Assembly (NCBI GenBank): GCA_013399875.1
Contig: VXAZ01008136.1
Coordinates: 434,001 to 498,000, forward strand
Reading direction: 5' to 3'
Length of the DNA stretch: 64,000 nt
Origin: Gymnorhina tibicen
Lineage: Eukaryota > Chordata > Aves > Passeriformes > Artamidae
Shown: positions 58,301 through 64,000 of the stretch, in pieces
How positions within the stretch are numbered: the first letter of the stretch is position 1
Layout of the letters: each line of letters opens with the position of its first letter
Translations under genes and position numbers: made by a program
The notes under the pieces: model-generated
The model's database searches: none
What the model saw: only the letters and a program-made list of their open reading frames with translations
What the model was told of the DNA's origin: nothing

Positions 58301-61300
58301 TTTACATTTAACTATGAACAGCTGAGGCAGAGCCACCTTCATTCTTCAGAGGAACCATTACACCAGCAACCAGCCTGACTTTCAAGAAAGTTAATTCTCA
58401 TTAACTTTTGAGGGTACTCATGTTGATGCAGTCTATGTTATTCCTTAGCTGCACCATACCAGAGTGGCAGTGGCCACATTTATGGCTCCATGGTGCTGTA
58501 AATAAACGCTAAACCTGTGTTTTAATGGTGGCAGGCGGGCAGCAGCTGTTGCTGCTGAATGCCCAGCAGATTGGCATTGCTCTCAGGGCTCTCAGAAGGG
58601 AAGGCACTGAATAGCCTAAAGATACTATTGTCTGCAACAAGCATTTTCTTTCATAAACACCACCTGAAAAAAAAATCAACCAGCCAACCAACCAAAGAAG
58701 TTGTATGTTGGAAACAGATGATGCAAAGGCTTTCCTGTGCCCCTGCTCTGGGCACCAGGCTGTCAGATTTTATGTGAGGGGAAAATAAGACATTACATGA
58801 TCTGAAAGAGCATGTTAGAGAAAGGAAAGGCAGGACACAGAATAAAATGCATAATTCATGGCTTGTGAAAGCCTTGAGGCAAGACCTTTCGGACTTGCTA
58901 ATTGCTTTGCTGAGAAATAGGCCAGGAGCCGTAAGAAGGACTCCTACAGCCAGGCAAATGAATGCATAAAGCATTGCAACATCCACTCAGGAGCTTCCAC
59001 ATCACCCCTCTTGCACAGGTGTGCTGCTGGCTCACCTGGCAACATGCCAACCAAGGACAAGTGCATGGGACATCAGGCTGATCCAAAGATCTAGATTTAA
59101 TTCTGGTATGTAGTTCTGTATATTCAGGTTTTTGAACTGCAGGCAGATACATTTATATAAACTGGCTGCAGCCATACTGTAGCCCTTAGAGGACCCTCAC
59201 TGTGTGCTCAGAGCCTTAGCATGCAACTCTGTGCATGTGAGACAGGCAGAGATGAGCACTTCCTCCACTGCAGTAGCCAGATTTAGCCTCACTGAGCTCA
59301 ATGGCAAAAAATTCAGTGGGTGCAAGATCAGATCCCAGTTGCAGGCAAAGAAATTCATATGACAAGTAGGAAGGATGAAGGCAAGCTTAACAGCTTATAG
59401 TTGAGGTTTGCGCAAGTGCATGGTTTGGTGGATTTAAGTCATGAACAAAGCATCAAAATCTTTTTGCCTCCTATGTTATAACTACCTCCTCCTCTATGTC
59501 CCCAGCGAGCAGTTTTGGATTTTCTCATACCAACAGGCAAAATCATAGGATTTTGTCTACCTACATGCTCAAGTCTCTCTTATTGACATTCTCTCATTTC
59601 AGAAAATGCTATTCCAGCCAATTCTCTAATAATATCCTGCTGGCCACCACCAGCCACTGCTCTTCTTTGTAAAACCTAACCGGAATTTTGCCTCAAGGAC
59701 CTAAGAAAGGCTTTGCTCTTGCTGTTTCGAATTTGTCACCAAATTCAGTAAGAGTCATTCACTGTGTCTGAAGAAAGACGGACTTGCCCCCAAAGCACAG
59801 GGATCAGACCTTCCTGCTCTGCCAGCTTGGCCAGTTTCCAGCCCCTTTCCAGCCCCAGCATCTTCTTGCTGTCCTGTTTTAACTGTCTTCCCCCAGAGTG
59901 TCCTTAGAGAAGTCTAACCCCTCAACTGATACTCTCAATCCATCAGCAGAAAAATCTCTTTTAGAGCCCTTTCCTTCTCCTTTGGTATTATTTACTGATG
60001 TACCAAAATTACCATAAAAACTCATTAATAAAGCACAGATCTATATCTTCCATAAAGCAGCTTATCTCTGTGAGATTGCAGAAGTAAAACTACTGAAAAT
60101 GCAAGAAAACAGGATCTGTCCCTTAACTGTACTTCTCTCAGTCATACTACATCAATTAATTTAATGAAGCAGATCAAATTTTAATTGCTAATACACTTAT
60201 TTTCTTACTTAAAGACGTTCCATCTATTTCTCAGGGTCAAGAGTATGAAAAAGAAGAAGAACTTGACAGACATGAAGAAAAAATAAGATGATCAAAGATC
60301 CCTGCACTTGATACATTTCATGGGGAAACCATCAGTACCAGCTCGTGAGTATGAATGAAGCTATCAGTTAATATGATAGTGGTATAAAGTTTCAGAGCAT
60401 ATAAAACAGTTTTTTGTAATACTGCAAATTACATAATGGTAAAAAGACAGACTGCTTTGCAATACTTTCTATATAAGAATCTTAACTATTATTCTGTAAA
60501 TATAAAAGGAGTCACAATGAAGGCAGGAGAATTTAAATAGCAGTTCAAGCAACAGCGGTGAAGTACAGTGAAGGTGTGGCTACCCAGACCTAGATCAGAC
60601 TAAAATGCCATTGCTAGGCAAATAACCTCTAAGCTACTTTATAACTGATGTGCAACGTGATTCAAACCAAGCTGCAACACATTCAATGGGCAACTCTCTC
60701 CTACACCTTTTTAAATCTGCCTGTAACATTTTAACTCTTTATGTTACTGTCCCTTAGGTTTTGATATCTACAAGGGACATACAAGGAATTCATAGCTTCC
60801 CCAAGGCCAGAGGTTCCAGCCCAAATAAGCCAATGAATGTCAAAGTACAGAAAAAAGAAAGAAGTGAAAGTGAGAACAACAAAAAAATCTCACCTAATCT
60901 TGTTGAGTTCCACCTTTAACAAATGTTGGTAGCTCCCACACTGGATGTAAATTAAATATGCGTTAGCAGTAAGTAGTGTTTGGTGTAGATTTGTTTTGTT
61001 CTGTGACCTATCCATTTGGTCCAAGAGAGAAGGCAGTAAAAGCAGAATGGGTCCATTGCAATCACAACACAAAGAACAGTCTTTAACTTCATGCAAAGAA
61101 TACTAGCACAGATGGTGACTCCACATTTTGCAGGAAAATCCATGTGCTTCCACATTAATGAGACATGGGTTAGAAGAACACAGTATTATACACTGTCGTA
61201 ATTATGTCAGAAGTGATTTGTTGTCCAAGCTTAGGTATCCAGATGGTACCAAAAATACTCCAAAATTTCTATAAGCACAAAGCTTTCACTATAATTAAAA

Positions 61301-64000
61301 AATGGTTTCAGAAAATATGCTGGTTTCTCTGGCTATTTCTAGCTCCCTTTTAACTGCTGAACATGCCCTGTATTTTGCTTGCAGTACTTTAACAAGAAGG
61401 ACATATATGCACTGGAAAACCTCAAACGGCAGAGCTGGGGAGAGATAGCACAGGACAGGGGAGATGGGCAGAACCATCACATTCCGAAGTGCAGAAAAGA
61501 AGGAACCGGGAAGCCAAGAGCTATATGGTGCTTCCTTGGTGGATATACTGGCAAGGTCTTCAGAAAAGAACTGGCCTCTATTCATGCAGAATGGCACAAA
61601 AGCAAAATTACAGTACGAAGTGTTCCACATCCATACTGTTAAGATTAGCTCCAGCGAGGAGCAACGGCCCCTTCTGATCCAGATCAGGTTTAGCCCCCTC
61701 TGTGCATAATGGGTTTTCCATACTGGAGCCACAGCAGTTGGATTTTATAACTAAGTCCCATTATTAGCACACTTTATTTTCTGATAGGAGCCTCAAAAAT
61801 CTTCATAAAAGCTTGCAGTGAAATAATTGCTCTCTTTTCACTTCACTCTAGCTGACTCCCACAGGTTAGACTGTATTTTTTCTCTTCGACGTAAATTGTA
61901 CAGCTTCTCTTAAAAAGCTCACCTTCGAAAAAACAGTCTAGAAAATACCAGGCTAAATTTGACAGTTTTTCCTTATGTTTCAAAGCCAGGGAAGGGTTTT
62001 TCTGGAAGAAAATGACACCTTTTCTACTCAAGAAGACTGAAAATCCGCTGCAGAAAAAAAAATGGGTGGGAAAAAAAAGAAAGAAATAAACTGCCAGGAC
62101 AGTATGTGGATGACAGGATTCAGTCTTTAATCTGATAGGTGTATGTCAGCACTTCTTCAAAAACATACCTATAAGGGATCTGATTGTTTTCCTCCTGTTA
62201 TTGTACTGTTTCCTAATGATATCCCTTGTTTTTTAGGTTAGCTTCCTGCCAGTCTCTTTGCCTGATGTCCAAAAAGCAAACAGGTTAATAAAACAAGAAA
62301 AGCTGACACCTTTTGTCATCAATCTATTTGCTCTTCTAAGTGTCTCAAGTAAATTCATCTCGAAATTAAAAATCATGTTGTCAACCATGCAGCAGACAAT
62401 GTGGTCCAAAGACAGATTTACAGACTGGTAACTAGGGAGCAGACAGAGGAGGTGGCTGCTCAGCTGATGGATATAAATAGTAAAATCCTAGTCAACAGGA
62501 TATTATTGTTCTTTGGGGTTCCCAAAGAAGCCTTAAGCGATGGATCAGCTCCTACGCACATGCTGATAGCAAGCCAGCGCCCGTGTGCAGTGGGGAGAAC
62601 CTGCCCAGGGAAGACACGAGGCTATTTCAGGACTTAACGGGCCTCAGCACTTCCCATGCTCCGGTGGGAAGAAAGATTGAGAAGGTGGGGGGAATGTGCT
62701 CAGCAAAGCACCTGTCATTTATTCATTCCTCTTAGTTTTAGTAACTCATCTCTAAGAATGAGACTGAACAGCAATGCTTTCCTCTGCTCATGCAATGAAA
62801 CCAAGCCTAGATGGAGATGACTACACAAACACCAAAGAGCTTGAGAAGCTGGGAATAGAGAACAAAGAAGGAAAGGAATCTTCCAGGAGCAGGTCAGAAT
62901 GGCTTATTTATCAAGCTGTAACTCCACAACATACCAGCTTCAACTGGCTTCAAATCAAGGCAGCTTACGCTCTCAGATATGCAGAGCTTCCATTATAAAC
63001 CACATTTAAAGGCTAGGCAATTAATTGCCTCATTCCTCTATGACCTTTGCAGTAAGAAAACACAGAATCTGATTGCCGTCCTATTTCTAATTTTGTTTCT
63101 TTTAACTCTCTGACTTCTTTCTCTTGCAGAACATATTGCTATGATCATCCAGGGCAGACACACATCCTTTCATAGGCATTACCCCACATTCACACAAAAT
63201 AAATATGCCTCATCCATGCCCTCGGCAAGCTCTCCCTTGGTCTTCCTCTATACCCCACCGAGCTCTTTCAGACCTATGCACAAGGCAGACAGGGTTTCAG
63301 GACAATGGATATAGCACTACTCTCTGTTAAAATAACATTTGGATGATTCTGAGAACTGAACTGAAGAGCATGAATTGACAGCAAGTTCATGCTGGGATAA
63401 AATTTAATCTGATTCATTTATGCATGCAAGCAGAAAGCTTTTATTAGCATACATTTCTCAAAGAAAACAAATTATAGTTCCTGGAGATGTTCATCATTAA
63501 TTACCCTCTTCCAGCATCCAGGAGGAAGTTTTCTTCCTTCCGCAGCTTCACTTTATCTTCTTTCTAGAAACACATACTCAAAACAAAATAAACAAAACTT
63601 CTGTAACAAACTCAGTGAACTGAAAGCATAGTACAAAGAGGCAGAGGGAGCACAGCTAATTTGGATCTTAACTGAGGTAATTCCAAAGCACTTGAAGGAA
63701 AAAAAAGTTTCTACCTGAAGATGATAACTAGTAACTCATAAAGATGATCAACATATGACATCAAAAAATACATCTTCACAAATGGGGAAGAAGTAGAACA
63801 AAGCAGGTTTATTTCATTCTACAAACATTTTGTTCTCCTTGCATTTAAAAAACCCCAAGTCAAGCCAAACTGAAATCTGATTGCAGTTAACCTTCACACC
63901 AACTGGTGTGCACTGCACAGAGCACCACCAAGCACATGCAAACCTAGAGGAGAACCACCTGCCACCAAACATAAGAACACCACATGCTGGGGTGAAAGAT

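Larger units (their letters stand above)
52357..64000 (-). other. CLMN: CLMN intron 1, distal part in window
   Basis: No coding exon, RNA gene or further recognised mobile element, apart from the minisatellite, CA repeat and CpG cluster listed separately. The stretch 57240-57660 is open in several frames on both strands, but none resembles a known protein. CLMN exon 1 was sought here (residues resembling a W-F-Q-R-E-E start ending in a split Val codon) and not found. Confidence 0.55.

Noticed and set aside
61295..61732. 145-codon minus-strand open frame
   Set aside because: No recognisable domain, overlapped by plus-strand frames of similar length, and no exon structure; consistent with chance.

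Overview
This window is vertebrate nuclear DNA, most likely from a bird and probably a songbird (passerine). It carries a multi-exon gene with GT-AG introns and vertebrate-type coding, few interspersed repeats and compact introns. One repeat is a SINE with a tRNA-Ile-like head joined to a CR1-type tail, the architecture known from passerines (TguSINE1-like). There is no prokaryotic, viral or plasmid gene content.

One protein gene is recognised: CLMN (calmin), on the minus strand. Calmin is a tail-anchored protein with two calponin-homology (CH) domains. I could join twelve consecutive coding exons by eye, from 24092 down to 4954. Phases are compatible at every junction, and together they give 855 codons plus a TGA stop. 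In gene order they encode CH1 (exons 2-6), a Ser-rich linker (exon 6), CH2 (exons 6-8), a long acidic Ser/Glu-rich region (1314-bp exon 9), three small C-terminal exons (10-12), and a last exon with one hydrophobic transmembrane segment three to four residues before the end of the chain. The first coding exon (start codon and roughly 30 residues) was not found and probably lies beyond 64000, so intron 1 is at least 39.9 kb.

Layout: 1-4953 is the CLMN 3' UTR and downstream flank. 4954-24092 holds exons 13 to 2 and their introns. 24093-64000 is the 3' part of intron 1, mostly unique AT-rich DNA. It contains a SINE, a probable CR1 relic, a dispersed direct-repeat pair, a divergent inverted pair, microsatellites, two notable hairpins and three small CpG-rich patches that could be regulatory. 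No second protein gene or structural RNA gene is supported on either strand.

The most interesting observations concern CLMN tail choice. Reading through the weak exon 9 donor would add a short hydrophobic tail in frame, followed about 160 nt later by AATAAA. Exons 11 and 12 (64 + 62 bp) can be lost only together if frame is to be kept. Both could change whether the protein is membrane anchored. These are predictions from sequence only.
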